NCBI GenBank assembly: GCA_003013855.2 | Contig: ML058433.1 | Coordinates: forward strand, 8,617,966-8,681,965 | Length of the DNA: 64,000 nt | DNA from: Liriodendron chinense | Taxonomy: Eukaryota; Streptophyta; Magnoliopsida; Magnoliales; Magnoliaceae | Reading direction: 5' to 3' | Shown here: positions 36,922 to 48,573 of the stretch, in pieces | Numbering within the stretch: the stretch's first letter is position 1 | Layout: every line of letters starts with the position of its first letter | Position numbers and translations under genes: made by a program | The notes under the pieces: generated by a model | The model's input: the letters and a program-made list of their open reading frames with translations, nothing else | What the model was told of the DNA's origin: nothing | The model's database searches: none

Positions 36922-37893
36922 TAGAGCTGGACAACGAACCGAACCGAACCGAGTCGAACATGGGCCAGCTCAGTTCGGTTTGGTTGCTGATTGGGCTGTG
37001 TTCGAACAAACATTCGAACAATGGGGCCTTGTTCGAACTCGGTTTGGTCTGGTCCAGCCCATGTTCGAACATGTTTTAGTTCGGACAATTTTTGTAGTTC
37101 GAATATTTCAAACAATTTATTTTTTATTGCGCAAAAAGATTTTTGTTTTAGTACGTGTTCACAAATTAAAAACCCCTAATTCAAAAAAAAAAAAAAAAAT
37201 CAAAACCCCTAATCCAAAAACTCCCAATTTAAAAAAAAAACATAAAATTCCCAAACTAAGAAAACTTTAATCACATTCACAAATCACATACTTATAATAT
37301 TTAAATGGAGAGCAAGAGTTAGGAAGACAACCACATTGTTCAAAGTCAAGTGGGTTTTCTTGCTTTAAGTGGGTTTCGGACCTTCAGAGCTAGATAAGTA
37401 GAGTATCGGACGTGCAGATTGCAGAATGATGAGTAGAGGGATAGACGAGCAGAGCTATAAAGGGAAGATGAGCAGGAGTATGAGCAAAGCCGAAGAGAAG
37501 AGAAGGGGGTCACTGGTTAGGGTCAAGCACAGACAAGCAGGAGGATTAGGGTTATTGTTTCGGACTTTTGGTGGGCAAGGGTGAAAGGTTGGCAAGGGTA
37601 GGGGTAGTCGAGTCGAGTAAAAAACGAGTGAAGTAAAAGTAAAAAAGAAAAACTCTATTTATATTACCATTTCGAATCGAACCTAATTGATTCGAATTAG
37701 ATAGATTCGAATCAAGTGAACAAACCGAATCGAATCGAATAGTGGTATGTTCGTGGTCGGTTCGAAAAAATTTCGAAGACCAAAAATTTGGTTCGATTCG
37801 ACTCGTTCTGATTTCGAACTGGTTGTTTGGTTTGCTTTCTCCAATCCGAACCGAACGAACTGTTTGGTAAATTGTTGTTCGTGTCCAACTCTA
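36922..37893. mobile_element. hAT-like element with GAACCGAAC/TTCGAAC clusters
   Basis: The ends TAGAGCTGGACAACGAAC and, as complement, TAGAGTTGGACACGAAC are hAT-like. Both subterminal regions are packed with GAACCGAACC, GTTCGAAC and GAATCGAA words (36930-37095 and 37675-37870), many of them self-complementary. No transposase is present. The 8-bp flanks (CCCACAAT, CGCATGGT) match poorly, so the boundaries are tentative. Confidence 0.55.
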
Positions 37894-39383
37894 CGCATGG
37901 TCTCTCTGTCTATCTCACACTTGGGGTCAAAGGCGTTAGGTTCGGATTAAGCCACATTAGGCTTAGGCACCCCTAGCATCACATACATGTACCAACAACC
38001 AAATTTTAAGCCAAACACTAATATTCTTAGATTACTTATATAATGTCTCTCTCTTGATGAATTATCAGTTGTTAACATGTAGGCAAGCTTTTGTAGTACC
38101 GGTACCACCATAAGCTTATGATGATACTAGGCAAATGTGGCGTCCACGTGATATATTCCCTTCTAATAGATGCATTACCTGAGAAAACTCTTATGATGCA
38201 AAATTGATTGATCCAAAACTAAAGTTAGCCAGCAACAAAGGTAACGGACTGGAATGGAACTACCCTTGAGTTTTAGAGGGGGCCTGTTTGACTCTTAAAA
38301 CAACATGAACTTTGTCTGAAGGATCTTGCCCACACCCCTCGGTATTGATACCACCCTTATAGTGTTTATTAGATATCCTTCTTGAAGTTCTAAATTTTTG
38401 TGCTTATATCTACTTGTTGAAGTTAATCTTTTCATCTTGTTTGGATGTAGTATTTTGATTTTTTTTTTCTTTTCGTATTTTCTATTTGAGAATATTTGAA
38501 TCCAAAAACTCAATCAACACCTTCTAATCCGATAGATCTAATTTGAGGCCTCTAGGACTATAATCTTCCTTTTAGGAATGACATCGCACTCAATTTATAA
38601 TTGGACAAAAAAAAATTCATCTAAAATTTCAACTGCTTGTCCTCGACTATTGATCTGATCACACTCAATTTAGTGCATTAGAATTCTATCCTTGTAGGCG
38701 CACAAATCCATTGTTCTGATCATGATGCACACCTATCCACTTTTGATATCAAATTAACTTTTTGGCAAACTTGATTGATCAGCCCATTGAAAATATTAAT
38801 ATAATAATATATAAGTATTTTTCTTTTTAAAATAGCTCGCAATAAAATTTAATCATTCATTTGATGCGACACCTTAGATAAGTCTCGTGTGTATTATCAC
38901 CACCATGTAATCATCTACGATCTTCCTCTCACCCATCTGCGTGACCCAATCTTGATTTGATCGTTGGTAACCCAATTGATTTTTTGTGCATGACCTTGAG
39001 ATTGCACACAAAAGTAGTGTCATCTCATCATAACATGTAGTGTAGAGTAACAAGGACACAAGAGTCATCTATGGGTCTAGCATACTCTTATAGCAACTAG
39101 ACTGAAATCGATCAATTGCTTATAGGCAGTTTTGTTGTATGTGCAACTCAATTCACACATCATGAATGCTCAAGCGTTTGTCGTCTACACGATTATTATG
39201 CGGGATCCATCTAATTAATTAACGATCCATCCCCACCGCTACATATAAGTTTGCACGATCTGATTTGGTATGAGTCGATTAATGTCAATTTGTGTGAGAT
39301 CTCATCATGATTATTTCATACATCAAGGTAAAGGTACATCTCATATATGCATGTATTTTAATATGCATTGCTTTTGTTGTGCA
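37894..39383. other. Unannotated AT-rich DNA
   Basis: No open frame with family resemblance, RNA gene or clear repeat was found here. Confidence 0.5.
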
Positions 39384-40221
39384 TGTTAGGTGCTTTTCAC
39401 ACAAACCATAGGATCTCGCCCCCCTAATGCACTAGAATTATGGGCTATGATAATGTAATAATCAAAAGCAAATCAACAACCTTACGACACAAGAGATTTT
39501 TACGTGGAAAACCCTCGAAGAGGTAAAAACCACAGGACCTAGTCCACACAAACAGTCCACTATGAAGTAGAATGTTACAACCGATCACAAGCACACATGC
39601 TTGGATCAAACCTTCTTCACTCTTGTAGGAGTGGATAAATAATAAGAGAATAATAAAAAATGGAGAGATCTCATCGATCACGAGGACGTAGAAGCGCTGA
39701 GACGATGGTTGTGCCGAATACCACCTCTTCAAGCAATATCTCCCTTTTACAAGCTTCCTCTCTCTTTTTTTTCCCTCTCTTCCTCTTTCTCTATCTCTCT
39801 CTCTCTCTCACCTTGGACGTAAAAATACCTTCATGGGATGACCTAATCCCGATTTGGAACCCCTTAAGTAGAGAACCGGAGGAATCACAACCCAAATCGG
39901 AAACTGTGTATAAGCAGTCCGCGTTGGGTTGGGCGCCCTGTCAGTGGACCGTTGGGCGCCCGCCCAAACCAAAATATGTCCAGCGGGCTTTGTGAGAGAA
40001 TTCTCGAATTTTGAGCGCCCGGACCAACATGGTCGGGTGCCTGCCCTGGGCACTAGGAGCTCGGTCACCTGACTGTCGGGCGCCTGGCTGTTGTAAAAAT
40101 AGTCCAGCGATTGAACGTCTCATCTGGTGGAATTTCGGTCGCCCGACCAGGTTTGATCTGAGCGCCCGATCATACCAGGCTGCATCATCTCTCCTCCTGA
40201 CAGAGGAGGAAAATCCCATCA
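39384..40221 (-). repeat. Copia 3' LTR (838 bp)
   Basis: It contains GGGCGCCC motifs at 39931-40170. On the minus strand these lie upstream of TATA-like candidates (TTATAC near 39908, TACTTAAGG near 39863). A CT-rich tract is at 39765-39812. Confidence 0.9.
39931..40170 (-). promoter_or_regulatory. U3 cluster of GGGCGCCC-type motifs (copia, 3' LTR)
   Basis: About seven variants occur in 240 bp (TGGGCGCCCT, TGGGCGCCCG, GAGCGCCCGG, TCGGGTGCCT, TCGGGCGCCT, TCGCCCGACC, GAGCGCCCGAT). The same core is used by the unrelated gypsy LTR at 17245. Confidence 0.7.
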
Positions 40222-40527
40222 AATCTTCCTTTTTCTGACTCAGGAGGAATTCGCCTTCTTCAAGCTAGCCAGGTTTCTGCAAACCTCAAACTTACCCTTG
40301 AGCAAAGCCTTGGTCATCATGTCTGACCCATTGTCGTCCGTGTGAACCTTCTCAAGCTGTAGCACCTTCTGTTTCAAGGTATCCCTGATTCAGTGATACC
40401 GAATCTTTATGTGCTTCGACTTGGAGTGCTGACTTGGATTCTTGCTCAAGTGTATAGCACTTTGGCTATCGCAATAGATCACATGCTCCTCCTGATTCAG
40501 GCTGAGTCCCTGTAGGAACCTCTTCAT

Positions 40528-41304
40528 TCAAAGCATCTCCTTACATGCTTCTGTGACCGCAATGTATTCGGTTTCTGTCGTCGACAATGCTACGATCTTC
40601 TGTAGCTTGCTCTGCCAAGAGACTGCTCCCCCTGTAAACGTGAACATGAACCCCGATGTAGACTTCCTGGAGTCTATGTCACCTGCCATACCTGCATCTG
40701 TGTAGCCTTCTAACACAGGTTTTCCGTCACCATAGCATAGGCTCAACCTGGATGAGCTTCTCAGATACCGTAATATCTAATTCACTACTACCCAATGTTC
40801 TTTGTCAGGATTGGCAAAATGCCGGCTGACAATACCAACCGCATATGTTATGTTTGGGCGCGTACACACCATAGCATACATCAAACTTCCTATTGCTGAC
40901 GCATAGGGTATCTTTCGCATCTCTTCCACTTTCGCCTTCGTCTTGGGACACTACTTGCCGCTCAATTTGAAGTGACCATCCAGTGGAGTACTGACCGGCT
41001 TCGCTGCATTCATATTGAACCACTCTAGGATTTTCTCAATATACAGCTCTTGTGATAGCCAAAGCTTCCAGTTGCTTCTGTCACGGGTTATTTCAATTCC
41101 TAGGATCTGTTTTGCCGGGCTCAAGTCTTTCATCGCAAATGACTTGCCCAACTCCTGTTTCAACCTGTCAATCTTCTTGATGTCTTTTCCCATGATGAGC
41201 ATGTCATCAACGTATAATAGTAGAATTAAGAAATCACCATTTAAGAATTTGCACGTGAACACACAGTGGTCCGACTCCGTTCTGCCATATCCATGCTTTA
41301 ACAT
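40528..41304 (-). pseudogene. Copia RT C-terminal half and RNase H
   Basis: On the minus strand this includes the catalytic box YVDDMLIMGKD (intact, near 41185-41215), LGIEITRDRSNWKLWLSQE and IEKILEWFNM, then RNase H with GYTDAGMAGDIDSRKSTSGF and WQSKLQKIVALSTTETEYIA (40560-40700). Frames shift around 40800-40950. Confidence 0.9.
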
Positions 41305-41325
41305 GAACGTGTCAAACTTCTTCTA

Positions 41326-41700
41326 CTATTGCCTAGGAGCTTGTTTTAGCCCATAAAAGCTCTTCTTAAGCCTACACAACATATGCTCTTTTCCCTTTAC
41401 TTCGAACCCCTCTAGTTGGCGCATGTAGATCTCTTCTTCCAGGTCACCATGAAGAAAGACAGTTTTAACATCTAACTGCTCTGTCTCCAGATCCATGCTA
41501 CCCGCCAACCCAAGCAACACCCGTATAGATGTCATCTTCACTACTGATGAGAATATCTCCTCGAAGCCTATACCTTTCCTCTGACCAAACCCTTTCACTA
41601 CTAGCCTAGCCTTGAACCTCATTTGTGAATTCTTTCGCTCATTCTTCTTTCTAACACCCACTTGTTGTTCAGAGCTTTCTTGCCCTTAGGCAATTTTACC
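41326..41700 (-). pseudogene. Copia RT N-terminal half
   Basis: The minus strand encodes RFKARLVVKGFGQRKGIGFE, the FSSVVKMTSIRVLLGLA block, LETEQLDVKTVFLHGDLEEE and YMRQLEGFEV, the standard start of copia RT. A stop at about 41325 separates it from the catalytic half. Confidence 0.9.
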
Positions 41701-42037
41701 ATATCATAGGTGTGGTTCTTAACAAGGATTCCATCTCCCCTTGCATAGCTTTTAATCACTCCCCCTTATGCTCGTCGGCTAGGGCCTCAGAATAGTCTTC
41801 TAGCTCTCCCCCATCAGTGAGCATAATGTACTCATGTGGCGAGTATTTCTTGGACAGATGTCTATCCCTTGATGTCCTCCTCACCTGTGTCTCAACATGT
41901 GGATCAAGTGGGGGCTGCTCCCCCTGTCCATCTTCTGTAGGGACTCCCTCATCCTCTACACCTTACTGTACTCCCCCATCATCAGGCACCACTAGAGGAG
42001 TAACCAGATCCATGTCCTCTAGCTCACTTGAACTAGG

Positions 42038-43028
42038 CTAGCTTTTCTTTAGCTTACAAATGTCTTCTATACATTGATCTTTAAAGAAAACCACATCTCT
42101 GCTCCTGACGAGCTTTTTCTTGGTCAGATTCCACAATCCGTAACCAAACTTTTCGTCACCGTACCCTAAGAACACACACTGCCTGATCTTCGTATTGAGC
42201 TTGGACCTCTCGTCCTTTGGTACGTGAATGGATGCCCTGCATCCAAACACCCTGAGATGATTGTATGATAGATCTCATCCAGTCCACACCTTCTCAGGTA
42301 CTTCTCCATTCAACGGGGCTGATGGAGACCTGTTTATCAAATACACCGCCGTGTGCATTGCTTCTCCCTAGAACATCTTGAGTAATTTAACATGGGATAA
42401 CATGCATCTGATTCTCTCTACAATGGTGCGATTCATTTGCTCAGTCACACCATTATGCTGGGGGGTCTTGGGCACCGCCTTTCATGCCGTATACCCAGTG
42501 ACTTACAATACTCGTGGAAGTCAACAATGTATTCACCACCATTGTCAGTGTGGATGCACTTCAATGATCTACCTGTCTCTCTCTCGATCATAGCATGAAA
42601 CGTTTTAAACACACCAAAGACCTCGTCCTTGAATTTTAAAGCATAAACCCAAGCCCTCTTAGATGCATCATCTATAAAAGTGACAAAATACAATGCCTCA
42701 CCCAAGGTTTTTATCCTCATAGGACTACAAACATCAGAATAAACTAAATCTAATGCATGCATTTTATTAACATGGGAAGCAGATTTAACAATGAAACTCT
42801 ATGCTGTTTCCTTGATAAACAATCAATACAGGTTTGAAGAGGTATACCTGTCACGTCTGGAAGAAGCAGCTTCTTTGCTAGTAGCTGAAGCCTTTTTTCA
42901 TTCATATGGCCTAGACGCCTATGCCACATGTCAGTAGTTAAATCTTCCGCTGCGTTCAACCCACCCTTGCATACACTGACACTTGCCTTGTAAAGGGTGC
43001 AACACTTCTTTTCTTTGGCTGCGATCAA
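42038..43028 (-). pseudogene. Copia integrase
   Basis: The pre-integrase part WHRRLGHMNEKRLQLLAKK with CIDCLSRKQ lies at 42790-42950. The core LDLVYSDVCSPM, FVTFIDDASKRAWVYALKFK and HTDNGGEY is at 42530-42760. The C-terminal linker KLNTKIRQCVFLGYGDEKFG is at 42110-42210. Frames are broken near 42450 and 42250. Confidence 0.9.
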
Positions 43029-43149
43029 TGAACCCTTGATGAGCTTCCAGCGCCCACCAACAAATCGGCTTTCTTAGCCATCATCATCCAACCTTTTCGT
43101 CGACATCAAGTTGAGGCAAAGGTTTGGAATGTGCCTCACATCCCTGAGA

Positions 43150-44220
43150 ACCCATGTGCATCCCACATCGGTCTTCACACAAATATTACCGACCCCCACT
43201 GATCTTTGATACGCCAGAATTTTTCATCTTCACTGTTCTATAGTCACCTAACTTGTAGCTTGTGAAGAAATCTCTGCATGGAGTCGCATGAAACGAGGCT
43301 CCCGAGTCTATCACACAGTCGATGTCTTGACTTATAGCCGTGAGACAAACATCATGATCTGCCGAAAGAATAACCACAACGTCGCCATCTGAAGCGACCA
43401 CTGTGGAGTCTGATTTATCTTCCTTCTCCTTTCCTTTTCCTTTTCTGTCATTCTTCTTCTTATGACATTCATACTTGTAGTGGCCCTTCTTGCCACAATT
43501 CTAGCATTCAACATCCTTCCTGACACTCGACTTGCCTCTTGATTTATCTTGGGCCTTCCCGCCCTTTCTGTTCTTTCCTCTCCCCCAATCTTGTGTCACA
43601 AGGGCCTCTTATTGAGTAGACCCTTGAGACTTCCTCCTTGTCTCCTCATTAAAGAGATAACTCGTTACCTGTTCCATGGACACCTTTTCGTCTGGTGCAC
43701 GGAGTTACTCAGAGACACCACCAATGTCTACCAACTGTTAGGCAATGAGCTAAGCAGTAGCAAAGCTTGTAATTGTCCAGGACCATTTTCATAGCGGAAA
43801 GCTGGTTCAATATGTTGCTGACCTCATTCATGTGCTCAGCCATAGAACCACCATCTTTGAACTTGAGATTCACAAGTCATCTTATCAAAAAAAACTTATT
43901 GCCGGTTGTCTTCCTCTCATACAGCCCTTACAATTTCATCCATAGGCTAGCGACCGAGGTTTCCGTAGACACATGGTGGAATACGGAATCGTCTAATCAT
44001 TCTCTAATAAACCCCACCGCCTTCCGGTCCAACTTCTTCCAATCATCATCTGGCATATCCTTTATCTTCGCTGACACGCCTAAGATTGGAGTATATAGGT
44101 CCTTGCAATAAAGAAAGTACTCCATCTTAGCCTTCTATATGGTCCAGTTAGAACCATTGAGGTTGATCATCCTTGATAAGCCACCTTCCATAATTCAGAA
44201 CTGATCCCACTCCGTTCAAC
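43150..44220 (-). pseudogene. Copia gag and protease
   Basis: On the minus strand, gag starts near 44190 (MEGGLSRMINLNGSNWTIW, with WKAKMEYFLYCKDL) and continues with KFKDGGSMAEHMNEVSNILN. A lysine/arginine-rich stretch and a damaged zinc knuckle are at 43400-43520. Protease has CVIDSGASFHATPCRDFF at about 43265-43320. Multiple stops separate the parts. Confidence 0.85.
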
Positions 44221-44245
44221 CAACCTGAACTCTCTGATACCACTT

Positions 44246-45079
44246 TGTTGGGTGCGTTTTACACAAACCTTAGGATCTTGCCCCCCAATGCACTAGAATT
44301 ATGGGCTATGATAATGCAATAATCAAAAGCAAATCAACAACCTCACGACACAAGAGATTTTTATGTGAAAAACCCTCGAAGAGGTAAAAACCACAGGACC
44401 TAGTCCAGACAAACAATCCACTATGAAGTAAAATGTTACAACCGATCATAAGCACACAGCTTGGATCAAACCTTCTTCACTCACATAGGAGTGGATAAAC
44501 AATAAGAGAATCATGAAAAACAGAGAGATCTCACCGATCACAAGGACGTAGAAGCGTTGAGACGATGGTTGCGCTGAAGATCACCTCTTCAAGCAATATC
44601 TCCCTTCTACAAGCTTCCTCTCTCTCTCTTTTTTCTTTCTCTCTTCCTCTTTCTCTCTCTCTCTCTCTCTCACCTTGATGTAAAAACACCTTCATGGGAT
44701 GACCTAATCCCGATTTGGAACCCCTTAAGTAGAGAACCGGAGGAATCACAACCTAAATAAGAAATTGCGTATAAGCAGTCCACGTCGGGTTGGGCGCCCA
44801 GTCAGTGAACCGTCGAGCGCCCGCCCAAACCAAAATATATCTAGTGGGCTTTGTGAAAGAATTCTCGAATTTTGGGCGCCCGGACCAAGATGGTCGGGTG
44901 CCCGCCCTAGGCACCGGGCTCCCAGTCACCTAACCGTCGGGCGCCCAACTGTTGTAAAAACAGTCCAGTGATTGAACGTCTCATCTAGGTGGAATTTGGT
45001 CGCCCGACCAGGTTTGGTCTGGGCGCCCGATCATACCAGGCTGCATCATCTCTCATGATTGAGGAGGAAAACCCCATCA
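44246..45079 (-). repeat. Copia 5' LTR (834 bp)
   Basis: It matches the left LTR along its whole length with scattered substitutions. It carries the same GGGCGCCC cluster at 44790-45030. Confidence 0.9.
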
Positions 45080-45084
45080 GTGCA

Positions 45085-45560
45085 TACCTGCATAATGAAA
45101 TACACCATGCGAGAAACATACCAAGCCTTTAATCGACGAATGTTGGTCAACTTATCTTGATGGCCAATCCAAAATCTATGTGCATACATTATCATAACGT
45201 CATCGCATCCATATATATAAACTTAAACATTGGAAAATCTCAATATAATCCAATGAATAAATATGCACACATGCCAATTAACAGTTGAATGGGTAGCACA
45301 AAGTCTAATAATATCGTCCTATCATGTTTGGCTAATTGGTGAAGTATTTACTAGGTAAATAATTTTCTATGTTTGGGTATTGAGAAAATGTTGTTATAAA
45401 TTAAAAAGTGGTGAGCTGTAAAGAGTTTACATGCAAATTGAAACACAACCTTCGTATGTAAACATTTAAGAGGATTTTGGTTCAAAGTTTTTAGTTGTTG
45501 TAAATACTTTACACCAATTTTCTCCCATTTAAGCATTATAAATGCTCACAACCAATTAGT
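45085..45560. other. AT-rich DNA with a weak inverted repeat
   Basis: AATTGGTGAAGTATTTAC (45334-45351) and GTAAATACTTTACACCAATT (45501-45520) are inverted and near complementary, which could be the ends of a small MITE. Nothing else is recognised. Confidence 0.35.
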
Positions 45561-45574
45561 TGGAAGATAAGGTG

Positions 45575-45850
45575 TCCATCCAATAGATCAGTTCCTGGCT
45601 ATTATGTAGGTGTGATGTCCAACTAGTTCAATGAACCACCATTAGGATCACCTTGTGAAAAAATTAGCCCCATCCACTCATCAGCCAGGCCACGCTATTG
45701 AAAATAATTTGGAGCCATTGGTAAATAAAAAAATTACAAGTGTGGTGTGCCTTATGTATGGATGGGCTGATTTTTTTGCATAAGATGATCCTCATGGTGT
45801 GGCCAACCTATTGAATGGGTTAGATGTCTCATGAACATGACATGTTAAAA
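45575..45850. repeat. Quasi-palindromic MITE-like repeat
   Basis: GATGTCCAACTAGTTCAATG, CCATTAGGATCACCTTG and AAATTAGCCCCATCC on the left are mirrored by GGATGGGCTGATTTTTTTGC, AGATGATCCTCATGG and CCTATTGAATGGGTTAGATG on the right. No ORF and no clear target duplication. Confidence 0.5.
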
Positions 45851-46520
45851 GTTATTCCCTTATATGGATAGTAACTTATCATCCAGCTGGTTAGACATAA
45901 GCACTCCTCCCCAAGCACATGTTGTAAGGTGTATATTCATAGGATAATGAATGCAATCAAGTAAATTATCTCAAATATTTTAACATGATACACACACAAA
46001 CATGTGCAACATGTGTAAAAATATCATTGCTCTAAGCCCATTATAAGTTAACCTTGTCCAAAAAACAAGGCAATTCATGGCCAATAGAAGTGGGCCTTCT
46101 AATTTCATAATGAATCAAATTTTCATATATTTGTTGGGTGGTTGTCAATTTTCTATGATGTGGCTCATATAATAATTGCATAGGCGTTATATTTTTCAGT
46201 AACATAGGTTTTAACCTCCAATCATCATGGTGCAAACCATCATCATCTTCCCTATTTCTCACCACACCTCGAGTTTTGATGCAGTGGCATCATTGCTTGT
46301 AGAGAACACCCTAGCACAAGTACAAAAGTAAAGGCATAAGTTTAATGCTAGCTACCAACCTAATGCAACCTCATTTATTTGGGCTTAGGACTAATAATGG
46401 GAGCACAAAGTTACCACGGGAGCAATATGATAGATCATTGAATAGGTTGATACAAGCAAGTGTTATCTAATAGTTTATGACAATCTAAGAAGATTGAAAA
46501 TCTTGAATTTTGCAACCTAG

Positions 46521-46524
<4 letters not shown>

Positions 46525-46567
<43 letters not shown>
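46525..46567. repeat. (TA)n microsatellite
   Basis: About 43 bp of uninterrupted TA. Confidence 0.95.
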
Positions 46568-46570
<3 letters not shown>

Positions 46571-46796
46571 TTTGAAAAATGACTGAAATTCTGAATTTTG
46601 AAATTGGTTTGTAATTAAAATTAGGACTTTCAGGGTGCCAACTATGATTCTGGTTTTATATCCTGAACTTCCATTCCTAGCGGCCCCAAAATCCTGAATT
46701 TTAAGCATTGCCAATGGACTCGTTTTAAGCATTAAAATGACCCCTCAGTGGGGCATGGGACACATGGACATCTGTATCTAGAAATAGATTACCTAG

Positions 46797-46992
46797 TAAC
46801 CAAATCACTAGGGATATCCATGGTCACCTAAGATGTTGGGATTTGATTGAGCCACATGACATTATCAAAGATGGGCCCGATCGAGTACCTACTTGACTGA
46901 ACAACTTTCAAGCATGCCTTGCGTGGCCCATTTTTAACAGAGCATGTGGCCCAATCAAATCCCACTACATTAGGTCACTAGGGATATCCCCG
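46797..46992. repeat. Small MITE-like inverted repeat, copy 1
   Basis: AGGGATATCCATGGTCACCT..GGGATTTGATTGAGCCACATG at left pairs with CATGTGGCCCAATCAAATCCC..TAGGTCACTAGGGATATCC at right. The centre carries a GAACAACTTTCAAGCATGC word. Confidence 0.6.
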
Positions 46993-47061
46993 ATGATATC
47001 TAACTTGAAAGGATGACACATTAACAGTACAAGCTACTATGTACAGACATCGATTTGCCTG

Positions 47062-47255
47062 GTGGTCGGTTATCCTTGGTGACCTGACATGGTAGAATTT
47101 GATTAGGCCACATGTTGCTGTCAGAGATGGTCCGGTTGAGCACTTGCTTGATGGAACAACTTTCAAACATGCTTTGTGTGGTCCCATCTCTAACAGCAAT
47201 ACATGGTCCAATCAAATCCAAATCTCTCCACATCGATCACAAGGCAATCCATTGC
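47062..47255. repeat. Small MITE-like inverted repeat, copy 2
   Basis: This has the same architecture as the copy 70 bp upstream: GGTTATCCTTGGTGACCT..ATTTGATTAGGCCACATG, centre GAACAACTTTCAAACATGC, then CATGGTCCAATCAAATCC and ATCACAAGGCAATCC. Two diverged copies side by side suggest an old tandem duplication or repeated insertion. Confidence 0.6.
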
Positions 47256-47365
47256 CACCATGTAGAACATCCCTCCACGAGCAACGCTAACCTCCCGACA
47301 CTCATGATCTTAAAGAGTGTCGACAAGTAGGTTAAGCGAACATAGATTGCCTGCAGCCTAGGTTC

Positions 47366-47665
47366 TGTGGGACCCACCGTGACGTATGTGTTATATCCAC
47401 TTTGTTCATCCATTCTTCCAGTTAATTTAAGGACACGAGCACAACACATTAAGCTAATTCCAACCTTAGGAAGGTTTCAAAGGTGGCTTCTTTATTCACA
47501 TTGTTTCCTTAGTTTCAAGGATGGGCTTATTTAACCTCATCATTTCTTGTGTTATGGTCCACTTGAACTTTGGATCTACCAAATGTTTGGGCTCATGTTT
47601 TAAAGGAGTAGGTGAAGATGATGGACAAAATGCATGAAACACATACATCATGGTGGGCCTCATAG
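47366..47665. repeat. Quasi-palindromic GTGGGCCCAC-family unit
   Basis: It runs from GTGGGACCCACCGTGACGTA and GTTATATCCACTTTGTTC, through GTTATGGTCCACTTGAACTT, to GATGATGGACAAAATGC and CATCATGGTGGGCC. It is shortened in the centre compared with the unit at 3905. Confidence 0.6.
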
Positions 47666-47819
47666 AGCTTAGGGTTGCAGGCAATCCACATCCATGTTAA
47701 GCATCCTCGCTACTCATGTGTGTGAATCCACGTCATCGGGCATGCCTACTATTTACAAATATCCTCGGGCGTCAGTGTTGACTAATAAAATGCCACCACA
47801 TGTCAGCACTACGTGCGAA

Positions 47820-48573
47820 TAGAGGTGGGCAACGATCTGGGCCGGGCCGAGTTAGTCCTAGTTTTGTTTTGGCTTATTTTTGTGCCACCTCAGTTTGCGG
47901 ATCGACTTAGTTTGGGTTTCGAGCCAACCCATGCGGCTCGAGTTTGGTTTGCTCTAGAAAAATCTGGTTCGAGCCGGGATCAATTTGGTCAAAAATTTCG
48001 AACCAGGCCAGACTAAGTTCAAACAGGTGGCGACTCTTTTTTTGCTTGTTTATTTAAATAGAAAAGAATTTAAAAAATTAGAAAAAAAAGTACAAACGTA
48101 TCTTACTATATGATGTTTAACATCCTCTAAAAGAGTGCAACTTCAAAATAGACATGTAAGAGCATTTTCCAAACAAAAGTACACGAGCATAATTTTACAA
48201 GTGCAAGGAAACAATGTGCATTCATGTATATGTATTATGTATTATCCATGTCATCGTGTATATGTATTATCCATGTTGTCCATCTGTTTTACATGTCATT
48301 TTAGGACATGATCCCAAAATCAAATCATATCCAAAGCTCAAATGGATCACACCATAGGAAACAGCGTGCTTACAATCTACGAGCCGAATCAAATCGAGTT
48401 GCGAGCTGAGCCAAGCCGGTACTGCCTTAGTTTAAGCTTGGTTTGTATTTTCAAACGAGCTTGACTCCGAGGCTTGGTTTGATTTGAACTTCCATTTGAA
48501 CCAATCCAAGCCAAACTTTTTCAAACCAATCTGAGCCGAGCTTTTGAGCTGGCTTGGTTTGTGCTCAGCTCTA
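47820..48573. mobile_element. hAT-like element with 8-bp target duplication
   Basis: The ends TAGAGGTGGGCAACGA and, as complement, TAGAGCTGAGCACAAAC are hAT-like. The flanks CGTGCGAA (47812-47819) and CATGCAAA (48574-48581) agree at 6 of 8 bases, both differences being CG to CA. Subterminal DNA is rich in GAGCCGAGC/GGCTTGG words. Half of a quasi-palindromic unit (48225-48370) is nested inside. No transposase is present. Confidence 0.65.

Larger units (their letters stand above)
39384..45079 (-). mobile_element. Antisense Ty1/copia element with both LTRs
   Basis: LTRs 39384-40221 and 44246-45079 start TGTTRGGTGC and end CCCATCA. The flanks GTGCA (39379-39383 and 45080-45084) are an exact 5-bp duplication. 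On the minus strand the primer site TGGTATCAGAGAG follows the 5' LTR (complement at 44232-44243). Gag, protease, integrase, RT and RNase H are in copia order, broken by several stops and shifts. LTRs are similar throughout, so it is a fairly young insertion. Confidence 0.93.

Noticed and set aside
46041..46265. 74-codon minus-strand ORF that looks protein-like
   Set aside because: No family recognised, no flanking exons or splice sites found; a protein search could revise this, but I cannot support it as a gene.
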